NCBI GenBank assembly: GCA_934630975.1
Contig: CAKTXH010000014.1
Span: 1-37,585, forward strand
Direction of reading: 5' to 3'
Source of the DNA: an uncultured Clostridia bacterium
GTDB taxonomy: Bacteria; Bacillota; Clostridia; Christensenellales; Aristaeellaceae
DNA length: 37,585 nt
How positions within the stretch are numbered: the stretch's first letter is position 1; every line of letters starts with the position of its first letter. The notes below the pieces were generated by a model, which saw only the letters and a program-made list of their open reading frames with translations, ran no database searches and was not told where the DNA came from. Position numbers and translations under genes: made by a program. Positions 16,438 through 24,717 of the stretch are shown here, in pieces.

Positions 16438-18828
16438 TTGTTGAATGTTCCGAATGTTTTTACCCAGGGCGCAATGAAAGCTCTGGTTCAGGCACAGATC
16501 AGCGCCGCCTCGATGGGGCACGAGAAGATGGGAAGCGGTCATTTGCTTTGCGGCCTTTGCCGTGTAGGCGATGAATTGACCCGCTGTATTCTCGGCGATC
16601 TGACGGCCAGCGAAGTGGAAGAAGAGGTTTTGCATCACTACGGGCGCGGGGAAGTCGGCTTTTCCCGCGTAACGGGGTTGACGCCGCATGCCCAGCGTGC
16701 GCTTTTGCGCGCAGTTACGTATGCAAACCCGGATAAAAAGGTGCTCGCCGGAGTTGCGCATATCTGGCAGGAGCTTTTGTATGAGGATGGCTGCACAGCG
16801 CTCGTTGTGCTGGCGTCGCTTGGGCGCACGGTGGAAGCCATGCGCACGGTGCTCTTCAACACCGTCGGCGATATTGAGCGCCCGCTTCAGGCCAAACGCA
16901 TTGCCGCTTCTTCCGAACCGATTTCTCAACAGGAAGCCGCTTCTGCGCAGCAAAACACAAAAGCATCCGCGCAGAATGGCGACGGCAAGGCGGAGGAAGA
17001 GCCGCTCGAAGCCTATGCAAGAAATTTGACGCAGGCGGCTGTTCGCCATGAACTCGAGCCGTTGATCGGCCGGGAAGCGGAACTGGACGCCATGATTCAG
17101 ATCCTTGGCAAAAAAATGAAAAACAATCCGCTGCTGCTGGGCGAGCCGGGCGTTGGCAAATCCGCTTTGGCGGAAGGGTTGGCCATGCGCATCGCCAATC
17201 GCGACGTGCCGCCCGCTTTGCTGGGTACGCAGATTTACGCGCTGGATTTGGCGCTGCTGGTCGCCGGAACCAAGTATCGCGGCGAATTTGAGGAGAGAAT
17301 CAAAGGCGTTGTTTCGTCCGCGCAGGAACGCGGCAATGTCATCCTTTTCATCGACGAGCTGCACACGCTCATCGGCGCGGGCAGCAGCTCGGAAGGTTCG
17401 CTGGATGCGGCCAATATTCTGAAACCTGCGTTGGCGCGCGGTACGCTGCGCGTTATCGGCGCGACGACATATAAGGAGTATCGCAAATACATCGAAAAGG
17501 ACGCGGCGCTTGCCCGTAGATTCCAACGCATTGATGTACACGAGCCGGATAAGGCGCAGACGCTCGAGATTCTCAGCGGTTTGCGCGAACGGTACGAAGA
17601 TTTTCACCATATCGAAATTTCCGACGAGGCGTTGATTTCCGCCGTCGAGCTTTCTTCCCGCTATGTAACCGATCGCTTTATGCCGGATAAAGCCATTGAC
17701 TTGATTGATGAAGCTGCGTCGATGGCCAACGTCGAACTATGGAAACAAAGCGGGACGGAGGAAATGCTTGAAAACGAAGCCATCAGCCTGCCCAGCGCCG
17801 TCATCAGGAAAGATGAGATCGCCAAAGTTATCGCTCAGTGGACGGGTGTGCCGGTGGAGCGCATGGATTCGGAGAATCAGCAGGATATTCTGACGCTCGA
17901 AGATCGGCTTTCCCGCCGGGTCATTGGGCAGAACGAAGCCATTTCTTCCATCGCCAAAGCTTTGCGGCGAGCCCGCGCAGGCTTGAACGACCCGACGCGC
18001 CCGCTTGGCGTATTCATGCTGCTTGGCCCGTCCGGCGTAGGCAAGACCGAGCTTTGCAAGGCGCTGAGCGAAGCGCTCTTTGGCAGCGAGGATGCGTTGA
18101 TCCGGGTGGATATGTCCGAATACAGTGAAGAAGCGACGGCTTCCCGGCTGATCGGTTCTCCGCCCGGTTATGTGGGCTATGGCGACGGCGGCCAGTTGAC
18201 GGACGCGGTGCTCAAACGCCCGTACAGCGTTGTGCTGTTTGATGAAATTGAAAAGGCGCATCCCAAGATTTTCAGCCTGCTTCTGCAGCTTCTGGACGAT
18301 GGCCAGCTGACGGACAGCGTGGGACGCAAGGTGAATTTCAAAAACACCATCGTCGTGATGACCTCCAATACGGGCGTAACATTTGAAATGGATAAGCGAC
18401 TCGGCTTTGCTGGATCGAAGACGGATGTAGCGCCCGCAGTCAGCCATCGCCGCGCCATCATGGCGCAGGCAAAGCAGACGTTCCGACCCGAATTCCTCGG
18501 CAGAATTGACGAAATGATCGTCATGAACAGCCTGACGCAGGAAGACGGCGCGAGGATTGCCGCACTGATGCTTGAAAAAGTGAAGGCCAGGATGGCAAAC
18601 CGCAACATTCAGCTCAGTTATGATCCTCAAGTGACCGTGCTGCTTGCGCAAAACGGCGTAAACGAGATGAGCGGAGCGCGAAATCTGCGCCGCGTGGTGG
18701 CGGAATTCGTTGAAGATCCGATCAGCGAATTGATCCTGCGCGGAAAAGCCGGCAATGAAGTACATTTGAGCGTTGCGCAAAATCAAATTGTTGTCACAGG
18801 CGCGCGGGAAGCGCTGGCCCCGGCCTAA
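16438..18828 (+). CDS. clpC: Clp protease ATPase subunit, ClpC type lacking most of the M domain
   Basis: This AAA+ unfoldase would feed substrates to ClpP. The 796-residue protein starts at TTG 16438 with AAGGAGG nine bases upstream; no ATG lies near. The Clp N domain covers about 1-145. D1 has Walker A GEPGVGKS (235-242) and Walker [11 protein letters not shown]2 has Walker A GPSGVGKT (530-537) and [12 protein letters not shown] ClpP-docking loop LGF is present at 655-657, so it is not a ClpB. The region between DEA at the end of D1 and QWTGVP is only about 40 residues, while Bacillus ClpC has roughly 80 there, including the coiled-coil M domain. mcsA and mcsB, usual between ctsR and clpC, are absent. 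Confidence 0.9.
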   Translation: MLNVPNVFTQGAMKALVQAQISAASMGHEKMGSGHLLCGLCRVGDELTRCILGDLTASEVEEEVLHHYGRGEVGFSRVTGLTPHAQRALLRAVTYANPDKKVLAGVAHIWQELLYEDGCTALVVLASLGRTVEAMRTVLFNTVGDIERPLQAKRIAASSEPISQQEAASAQQNTKASAQNGDGKAEEEPLEAYARNLTQAAVRHELEPLIGREAELDAMIQILGKKMKNNPLLLGEPGVGKSALAEGLAMRIANRDVPPALLGTQIYALDLALLVAGTKYRGEFEERIKGVVSSAQERGNVILFIDELHTLIGAGSSSEGSLDAANILKPALARGTLRVIGATTYKEYRKYIEKDAALARRFQRIDVHEPDKAQTLEILSGLRERYEDFHHIEISDEALISAVELSSRYVTDRFMPDKAIDLIDEAASMANVELWKQSGTEEMLENEAISLPSAVIRKDEIAKVIAQWTGVPVERMDSENQQDILTLEDRLSRRVIGQNEAISSIAKALRRARAGLNDPTRPLGVFMLLGPSGVGKTELCKALSEALFGSEDALIRVDMSEYSEEATASRLIGSPPGYVGYGDGGQLTDAVLKRPYSVVLFDEIEKAHPKIFSLLLQLLDDGQLTDSVGRKVNFKNTIVVMTSNTGVTFEMDKRLGFAGSKTDVAPAVSHRRAIMAQAKQTFRPEFLGRIDEMIVMNSLTQEDGARIAALMLEKVKARMANRNIQLSYDPQVTVLLAQNGVNEMSGARNLRRVVAEFVEDPISELILRGKAGNEVHLSVAQNQIVVTGAREALAPA

Positions 18829-18832
18829 ACAA

Positions 18833-18880
18833 AGAAGGATTCTTTCCGCCGAAAGAGGCGTGGGAATCCTTCTCTATTTA
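18833..18880 (+). terminator. Probable terminator of ctsR-clpC
   Basis: AGAAGGATTC (18833-18842) pairs exactly with GAATCCTTCT (18864-18873), and an inner CGCC/GGCG stem extends it. The T-run after it (CTATTTATA) is weak. It starts five bases after the clpC stop. Confidence 0.7.
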
Positions 18881-18899
18881 TACCCGGCTAAAATGCCCC

Positions 18900-18928
18900 T
18901 TGCGTCAGCAGAAAATCTGCTATAAAAT
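18900..18928 (+). promoter_or_regulatory. Promoter of the membrane ligase/mrfAB operon
   Basis: TTGCGT (18900-18905), 17 bases, and TAAAAT (18923-18928). It excludes protein starts upstream of it and agrees with the ATG at 18969. Confidence 0.55.
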
Positions 18929-18968
18929 AGAGAAGCGTTTACAGCGCAAAAGGGAGGCCGTGCGTTTT

Positions 18969-20531
18969 ATGCCCCAGAAGAAAACGATACTGCGTCAAGT
19001 TGTTTCGCGTTTGCCCGAAATCATTTCGTTTTGCTGCGCGGCTTTGATGCTTTGTGCGATTCCGTTGTATTTTGACAACGCTTTTTTTAATATTAACCGC
19101 TGCAAAGTGGGTCTCGTCCGCGCGGCGGTACCGTGGCTTTGCGTCTTGGCGGCTGTTTTCTGGTCGGCTGACCGGCTGCTCAACGGAAAGACATATCTTG
19201 AAAAGCCGATTGCCCCGGATGTAAGTCTGGCGGTATTCCTTCTTGCCTGCATCGTTTCCTGCGCAATACAGGGATTCAGCGAAGACGTGATGGAAGCGGC
19301 AAACGGGCGGAGTTTGGGCCTGCGGCTGATGCTCTGTCTCTGTGCGGCGTATTACATTGTCGCATTGGGAAAAATGGAGGGGCGTTTCTTAACGACAGCC
19401 ATGCTGACCTGCGCGGCGTTTTGCGCGGGGCTGGGCGTACTCAATGCCGCAGGCATTGATCCACTTGGGTTCTATGAAAATATCAAAAAAACGCTGAAAG
19501 TCACGTTCTTTTCAACAATCGGAAACGCCGATTTTTTCGGAACGTATCTGTTGATGATGTTCGGTATGGCGGCGAGCGTGATGCTTTTTTCAAGAAAAGG
19601 TATTTTTCGCTTGCTGGCGGCGGGATGCTCGGTTCTGCTCATTATGGGTATGCTCGTCTCCCGAACGGACAGCGCGGCCGCAGGGATGCTGCTGGTCTGC
19701 TTAACCGTATCGGTGCTTTCGTGCGGAGATTGGGGAAGAATGAGCTGTTCGGCGGCTTTATGGGCGGTATGCCTTGCGCTGATTCCAGCCGCACAGGCCG
19801 TTTTGAATCAAAATCCGTACCAACCGCAGATGGACGGCCTTTTGGGCATCCTGCTGAATACACACGCCGTTCATGTTCTGCCCGTCTTTTTCATGCTCAT
19901 GGCCGCTCTGTTTGTTTGGCTTGGCCGACGCGGCGTGCAGGCGCCAAGCCGTAAAACGGTAAGCCGCATCGTGCTGGGGGTTATGCTGGCGGCGGTCATC
20001 CTTTTTGTCTGTGCAGTCATCTGGTTTACGGTTTTGAAGCCGGAAGCGGATTTGGGCGGCTTATCTTCATTTCTTCGGTTTGATGATCAGTGGGGCAATC
20101 ACCGCGGTTTTGTTTACATTCGCTCTCTTCGCGCATTTTCGGATTATTCGCTTGTCGAAAAACTATTCGGCAAGGGACTTGGCCGCGCGCTTGCCGCTTT
20201 GACACCTTATTGCGATAACCCGGAAGCGATTCAGCATGCGGGCGGTGTGTTCACGGATGCGCATTGCCAGATTTTGCAGTTTCTTTTAACCTGCGGTCTT
20301 GTCGGTGCAGCGGCGTTTCTTGCTTTTTATATTTCCATGCTGTATGCCTGCGCAAAAGCCATGCGGGATGATCCAATTTTGTGCGGCTGCTTTGCGGCGT
20401 TGGCGGGCTATTGGGTCGTCATCGCCGTCAACGTTGCACAGCCGATTCTGCTTTCAACTTATTTCCCACTGTGTGGGCTTGCCGTATCGCGTATGCGGCG
20501 GTTGAAGAAAGGAGCCGTTCATGAACCTTGA
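18969..20531 (+). CDS. O-antigen ligase/polymerase-like membrane protein (Wzy_C type)
   Basis: The 520-residue polytopic protein has about eleven membrane segments. Near residues 430-460 an external loop is followed by FTDAHCQILQFLLTCGLVG; this resembles the Wzy_C/WaaL pattern in which a histidine after Asp-Ala precedes a helix. Such proteins join or polymerise lipid-linked glycans outside the membrane, so a role in surface glycan or teichoic-acid glycosylation is likely. The ATG at 18969 has AGGGAGG upstream and lies about 40 bases after a promoter. No glycosyltransferase or flippase genes are near. Its last 11 bases overlap mrfA. The family is broad and the substrate unknown. Confidence 0.75.
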   Translation: MPQKKTILRQVVSRLPEIISFCCAALMLCAIPLYFDNAFFNINRCKVGLVRAAVPWLCVLAAVFWSADRLLNGKTYLEKPIAPDVSLAVFLLACIVSCAIQGFSEDVMEAANGRSLGLRLMLCLCAAYYIVALGKMEGRFLTTAMLTCAAFCAGLGVLNAAGIDPLGFYENIKKTLKVTFFSTIGNADFFGTYLLMMFGMAASVMLFSRKGIFRLLAAGCSVLLIMGMLVSRTDSAAAGMLLVCLTVSVLSCGDWGRMSCSAALWAVCLALIPAAQAVLNQNPYQPQMDGLLGILLNTHAVHVLPVFFMLMAALFVWLGRRGVQAPSRKTVSRIVLGVMLAAVILFVCAVIWFTVLKPEADLGGLSSFLRFDDQWGNHRGFVYIRSLRAFSDYSLVEKLFGKGLGRALAALTPYCDNPEAIQHAGGVFTDAHCQILQFLLTCGLVGAAAFLAFYISMLYACAKAMRDDPILCGCFAALAGYWVVIAVNVAQPILLSTYFPLCGLAVSRMRRLKKGAVHEP

Positions 20532-22791
20532 ACAATTGATTGATCGCTTGAGGCGGACGCCCTCCTTCATGGAAAACGTTACGCATTGGGAGACCATTCC
20601 TGCAAAGGAAGCGCAGTTTGCGCCTTTCCCGGAGGAACTGGATAGCCGTCTGCCGCCGGTGCTTGCCGCCAGAGGCGTTTATCAGCTCTATACGCATCAG
20701 CGCGAGGCGTTTGATCGTGCAGCGGAGGGCAAGGATATCTGCGTTGTTACGCCGACGGCTTCCGGCAAAACGATGTGCTACAATCTGCCGGTGCTGAACG
20801 CCATTTTGAAAAACAGCGACGCCAGAGCGCTTTATCTTTTCCCGACAAAGGCGCTTTCGGCGGATCAGGTTTCCGAACTGTATGAGCTGATTGAAGCGAT
20901 GGACGTTGACGTCAAAACCTTCACATATGACGGAGATACGCCTGCCGCTGCGCGCAGGCAGGTGCGGCAGGCGGGGCATATCGTCGTAACCAACCCGGAT
21001 ATGCTCCATTCCGGCATATTACCGCATCATACGAAATGGGTCAAACTCTTTGAGAATTTGAAATACGTGGTCATTGACGAAATTCATGCGTATCGCGGTG
21101 TGTTCGGCTCTAATTTGGCCAATGTGATTCGTCGATTGACGCGGCTTTGCAAGTTTTACGGCTCGAATCCGCAATTTATCTGCTGTTCGGCCACCATCGC
21201 CAACCCGGGCGAGCTGGCTTCAACGCTGATTGGCCGCCCGGTTGACGTTATTGACCAGAGCGGCGCGGCGAGCGGAGAAAAGCACATCGTCTTTTATAAT
21301 CCGCCCGTGGTCAACAAGCAGCTCGGCATCCGCAAATCCATTTTGCAGGAAACGCTGCACGTCGCTTCCATGCTGGTGGATAACGACATTTCGACCATCG
21401 TTTTCGGCAAATCAAGGCTGACGGTCGAGGTGCTGACGCGGCATTTAAAGGAGCGGGTGAAAGATCCGTTCGGCAATGCCGGAAAAGTTCGAGGCTATCG
21501 AGGCGGCTATCTGCCAACGCTTCGGCGGGAAATCGAGCGCGGCTTGCGTAAGGGCGAGATTCGCGCGGTGGTTTCCACCAATGCGCTGGAACTGGGCATC
21601 GACATCGGCCAGCTGGATGCCTGTGTGCTGTGCGGCTATCCCGGTTCAATCGCCAGCACATGGCAGGAGGCGGGGCGCGCAGGGCGGCGAAAGAATACGG
21701 CTCTGACGGTTATGGTCGCTTCTTCCTCAGCGCTTGACCAATACATTGTCAACCACCCGGAATACTTCTTTACGCGTTCGCCGGAAAATGCGCTGGTGCA
21801 CCCGGATAACCTGTATGTGCTGCTGGGACATGTGAAATGCGCGGCGTATGAACTGCCGTTTGAAGAGGACGAAAGCTATGCGAAGGGCGTATCCACCAAG
21901 GAACTGTTGGATTATCTTTGCGAAGAGCATATCCTGAATCTGACCGGCGGACGGTATTACTGGATGGCAGAGGAATTCCCGGCGGCGGATTTGTCGCTTC
22001 GCTCCGTCACCAGCGAGAATTTCCTGATTATTGATATTACGAAGCCGGAACATCGCGTGGTGATCGGCGAAATGGATCGCTATACTGTGCCGATGCTGTT
22101 GCACGAGCACGCGATTTATATGCATGAAGGACAGCAGTATCAGGTCGAAAAGCTGGATTTTACCGAGAAAAAAGCTTATGTGCGAAGCGTTGACGTCGAT
22201 TACTATACGGATGCGGATTTGAATACGAGCGTCAAGGTGCTTGACGTGCTTAAAGAGCAGCCGCTCGGTCATGGATCGTTGGCCTTCGGCGACGTTCTGG
22301 TCACATGGCTTGTGACGATGTTTAAAAAATTCAAGCTGGATACGCAGGAAACGCTCGGCTTTGGCCCGGTCGATCTGCCGGAATTGGAAATGCCGACAAA
22401 CGCCTGTTGGTGGGCGCTGGACGAAAGCATCACATCTGGGCTTTCGATGGATGATTTACAGGGCGGCATGCTCGGCATTGCCAATGCGCTCAGGCAGATT
22501 ATCCCGTTGTATCTGATGTGTTCGCCGCGGGATATCTGTGTGCAATACCGGGTAAGAGACCCGTTCACCAAACTGCCGACGCTGCTCGTATTTGATAACT
22601 ATGCGGGCGGCATTGGCCTGAGCGAACGCGTTTACGGCATGCGCGCGCTGATTTTCAACGATGTCCATGACCTGATTGCGCGCTGTCCGTGCGAAGCAGG
22701 CTGCCCTTCCTGCACAGGCCCGATGAACGAAGTTGGCGAACATGGTAAAAAAACGGCGCTTCTGCTGACGGAAAGGCTGATGGCGCTATGA
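20521..22791 (+). CDS. mrfA: DEAD/DEAH-box repair helicase MrfA (YprA-like)
   Basis: MrfA is a superfamily 2 DNA helicase that, in Bacillus subtilis, works with the exonuclease MrfB to repair mitomycin C damage independently of UvrABC. The 756-residue protein has motif I TPTASGKT (77-84), motif II DEIH (in VVIDEIHAY), motif III CSATI and motif VI QEAGRAGRR. The C-terminal DUF1998-type region ends with Cys722, Cys724, Cys728 and Cys731 (CPCEAGCPSC), the four-cysteine metal-binding cluster required for MrfA function. The ATG follows AAAGGAG and overlaps the upstream gene by 11 bases. The stop overlaps the mrfB start (ATGA at 22788-22791). The partner gene next door strongly supports the name. 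Confidence 0.92.
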   Translation: MNLEQLIDRLRRTPSFMENVTHWETIPAKEAQFAPFPEELDSRLPPVLAARGVYQLYTHQREAFDRAAEGKDICVVTPTASGKTMCYNLPVLNAILKNSDARALYLFPTKALSADQVSELYELIEAMDVDVKTFTYDGDTPAAARRQVRQAGHIVVTNPDMLHSGILPHHTKWVKLFENLKYVVIDEIHAYRGVFGSNLANVIRRLTRLCKFYGSNPQFICCSATIANPGELASTLIGRPVDVIDQSGAASGEKHIVFYNPPVVNKQLGIRKSILQETLHVASMLVDNDISTIVFGKSRLTVEVLTRHLKERVKDPFGNAGKVRGYRGGYLPTLRREIERGLRKGEIRAVVSTNALELGIDIGQLDACVLCGYPGSIASTWQEAGRAGRRKNTALTVMVASSSALDQYIVNHPEYFFTRSPENALVHPDNLYVLLGHVKCAAYELPFEEDESYAKGVSTKELLDYLCEEHILNLTGGRYYWMAEEFPAADLSLRSVTSENFLIIDITKPEHRVVIGEMDRYTVPMLLHEHAIYMHEGQQYQVEKLDFTEKKAYVRSVDVDYYTDADLNTSVKVLDVLKEQPLGHGSLAFGDVLVTWLVTMFKKFKLDTQETLGFGPVDLPELEMPTNACWWALDESITSGLSMDDLQGGMLGIANALRQIIPLYLMCSPRDICVQYRVRDPFTKLPTLLVFDNYAGGIGLSERVYGMRALIFNDVHDLIARCPCEAGCPSCTGPMNEVGEHGKKTALLLTERLMAL

Positions 22792-23966
22792 GGGATTTGC
22801 GCCAGCGGTTGATGGAAATCGCTAAAAGCTCGGGGAGTAGACCCGCAGCGCCGCAGCCAACACCCGCACCTGAAGGCAAAGCGCGCTTTTTCTGTCGCGA
22901 AGGCGTTGTGCCGCGCGGCGCGTTAGGCTGTATTGATCAGGTCACGCTTGAAGATGTGCGCGCCTGCGATCCGTATTTTGAGGGCAGCACATGGAACGTG
23001 GAGCGGCTGCTGTTTCTGGATACGGAAACGACAGGGCTGAGCGGTGGCGCGGGAACGGTTGCCTTTGAAATCGGGGTGGGGTGGATTGAGCCGCGCGGGA
23101 TGGTGATTCGCCAATACATCATGCAAAATTACGCGCAGGAAGCGGATATGCTTCGCGAAATCGCCGCGCTGATTGCAAAAGCGGACACGCTTGTCACGTT
23201 CAATGGAAAGACCTTTGATCTGCCGCTGCTGGAATCGCGCATGGTGATGAATCGGATTCGCGCACATGTGACCGATATGCCGCATCTCGATCTGCTGCAT
23301 GCCGCGCGCCGCGTTTACAAGCTTCGGCTTGGGCGCTGCAACCTGACTTCGCTGGAGGAAGTCGTTCTTGGCAAAGCGCGGCAGGATGATTTGCCGGGCG
23401 CGCAAGTGCCGGAGCGATATTTTACCTATCTGAAAACCGGCGAATTTGCACTGCTGGAGGATGTGCTTCGCCACAACTTCGACGATGTACGCAGTTTGGC
23501 CGAATTAACGGCGGTAATTTGTTCGGCTTACCGCCAGCCGGAAAGCCTTCGATATGAGCAGGATATCCTTAGTGTCGGCAAAACGCTTCTGCGCGGCGGG
23601 CGCACGCAGCGGGCGAGAATCTGCTTCAAAATTCTTGGGCACAGCACCCTTTCGCCGCAGGCTCATCTGTATCTATCTTCGAGCTATAAGCAGGAGCGGG
23701 ATTGGGATGAGGCCGCCGCGTTATGGAAAACCATGATTGCGCAGGGCGAAGGCGGCATATGGCCCTATATTGAGCTGGCCAAGTATGATGAACATGTGCG
23801 ACGGGACTATGACAGCGCATTGCGCTGCACAACGGCCGCGCTGCAATATGCGCTTAACATTATGCCGCTCGGCAGGGAGGATGAGTCGCTCACCGCGCCC
23901 ATCTTCAAACGCATGGAGCGGCTGAAACGAAAACAAAGAGCACAACAGGGAGGCATGACACCATGA
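22788..23966 (+). CDS. mrfB: Exonuclease MrfB (YprB-like), DnaQ-fold domain plus TPR region
   Basis: MrfB is the 3'-5' exonuclease partner of the MrfA helicase. The 392-residue protein has an RNase H-like domain at about 70-245. Its acidic residues are Asp78 and Glu80 (LDTETTG), Asp144 (FNGKTFDLPLL) and Asp232/Asp233 (HNFDDVRSL), fitting the DEDD exonuclease pattern. The C-terminal 120 residues are helical and TPR-like, as in the Bacillus protein. The first 70 residues are basic and proline-rich, of low complexity in part. It is coupled to mrfA by an ATGA overlap and to the following TPR gene by another ATGA (23963-23966). A signal peptide is absent, in keeping with a cytoplasmic DNA repair role. 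Confidence 0.9.
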   Translation: MRDLRQRLMEIAKSSGSRPAAPQPTPAPEGKARFFCREGVVPRGALGCIDQVTLEDVRACDPYFEGSTWNVERLLFLDTETTGLSGGAGTVAFEIGVGWIEPRGMVIRQYIMQNYAQEADMLREIAALIAKADTLVTFNGKTFDLPLLESRMVMNRIRAHVTDMPHLDLLHAARRVYKLRLGRCNLTSLEEVVLGKARQDDLPGAQVPERYFTYLKTGEFALLEDVLRHNFDDVRSLAELTAVICSAYRQPESLRYEQDILSVGKTLLRGGRTQRARICFKILGHSTLSPQAHLYLSSSYKQERDWDEAAALWKTMIAQGEGGIWPYIELAKYDEHVRRDYDSALRCTTAALQYALNIMPLGREDESLTAPIFKRMERLKRKQRAQQGGMTP

Positions 23967-24658
23967 GCTTTATGGGAAATATGATCGGAAATAAGGCGCT
24001 TGCAGCGCATGGCAAAAACGAGTATGAAAAAGCCATGCAGCTTTACGACGAGGCTTATGAAAAGGGGATGGACAAGCCGAGGCTGCTGCGCGGATACAGC
24101 GTTCTGCTGATTCGGACAGGCCATTTTGACAAGGCGCTGGAGGTTCTAAAAAAGATTGAGGCGCTGCCGGGGCTTACGCCTGCGGAAAAAACGGATCTGC
24201 ATGTCAATTATGCGATTATCCTCTGGCAAAAGGGCCACCTCGACCGCGCAATGGAAATTCTGGAGGACGAGTTCCGCCACATGAAAAACGGCACCATGTA
24301 CAGCATCATCGGCTATTTGAAAGTAGAACAGGGCGACGCGGATGCGGCGCTTGCCTTCAACCGCGAAGCGCTGGATTATGACGATGCAGACCCGGTCTTT
24401 TTGGATAACATGGGGCAAACGTACTATCGTCTGGTTGGCGACAAGGAAACGGCCAAAACGTATTTTGATCAGGCGATTGCGCTTAAACCGACGGCGATTG
24501 ACACAAATTATTTCCTTTCGTTGTATGATATTGAAGCAGGCGACAAGGAAAAGGCGGTCGAGCGGCTCAAAACGGCGCGCGGCGGTTTCTTCTCTCCGCT
24601 GAACTACGCTACGCCGGAAATGATCGACGCAAAGCTCGCAGAACTGGGCACTAAATAA
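23963..24658 (+). CDS. TPR repeat protein, last gene of the mrfAB operon
   Basis: The 231-residue protein consists largely of tetratricopeptide repeats. Repeating 34-residue helical pairs are visible around residues 13-45 (YEKAMQLYDEAYEKG), 46-80 (GHFDKALEVLKKIEALPG), 85-118 (GHLDRAMEILEDE), 120-150 (GDADAALAFNREAL) and 155-190 (ETAKTYFDQAIAL). TPR domains bind other proteins; no catalytic motif is present. The start overlaps the mrfB stop by four bases, so it is made together with MrfB, whose own C-terminus is TPR-like. A role as a partner of MrfAB is possible but unproven. A terminator follows 16 bases after the stop. Confidence 0.8.
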   Translation: MSFMGNMIGNKALAAHGKNEYEKAMQLYDEAYEKGMDKPRLLRGYSVLLIRTGHFDKALEVLKKIEALPGLTPAEKTDLHVNYAIILWQKGHLDRAMEILEDEFRHMKNGTMYSIIGYLKVEQGDADAALAFNREALDYDDADPVFLDNMGQTYYRLVGDKETAKTYFDQAIALKPTAIDTNYFLSLYDIEAGDKEKAVERLKTARGGFFSPLNYATPEMIDAKLAELGTK

Positions 24659-24674
24659 GGACGATATATATAAA

Positions 24675-24707
24675 GACGGTTTTCCACGAAGGAGAACCGT
24701 CTTTTTT
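24675..24707 (+). terminator. Terminator of the mrfAB operon, between convergent genes
   Basis: GACGGTTTTCC (24675-24685) pairs with GGAGAACCGTC (24691-24701) with one G-T pair, followed by six T. It lies between the TPR gene and the convergent clpB stop at 24718; for clpB the T-run is short, so its use there is less certain. Confidence 0.92.
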
Positions 24708-24717
24708 GTATGATCTT

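Noticed and set aside
16210..17610. Minus-strand open frame (466 codons) opposite clpC
   Set aside because: It is antisense to ctsR/clpC, with low-complexity, Arg- and His-rich translation and no motif.
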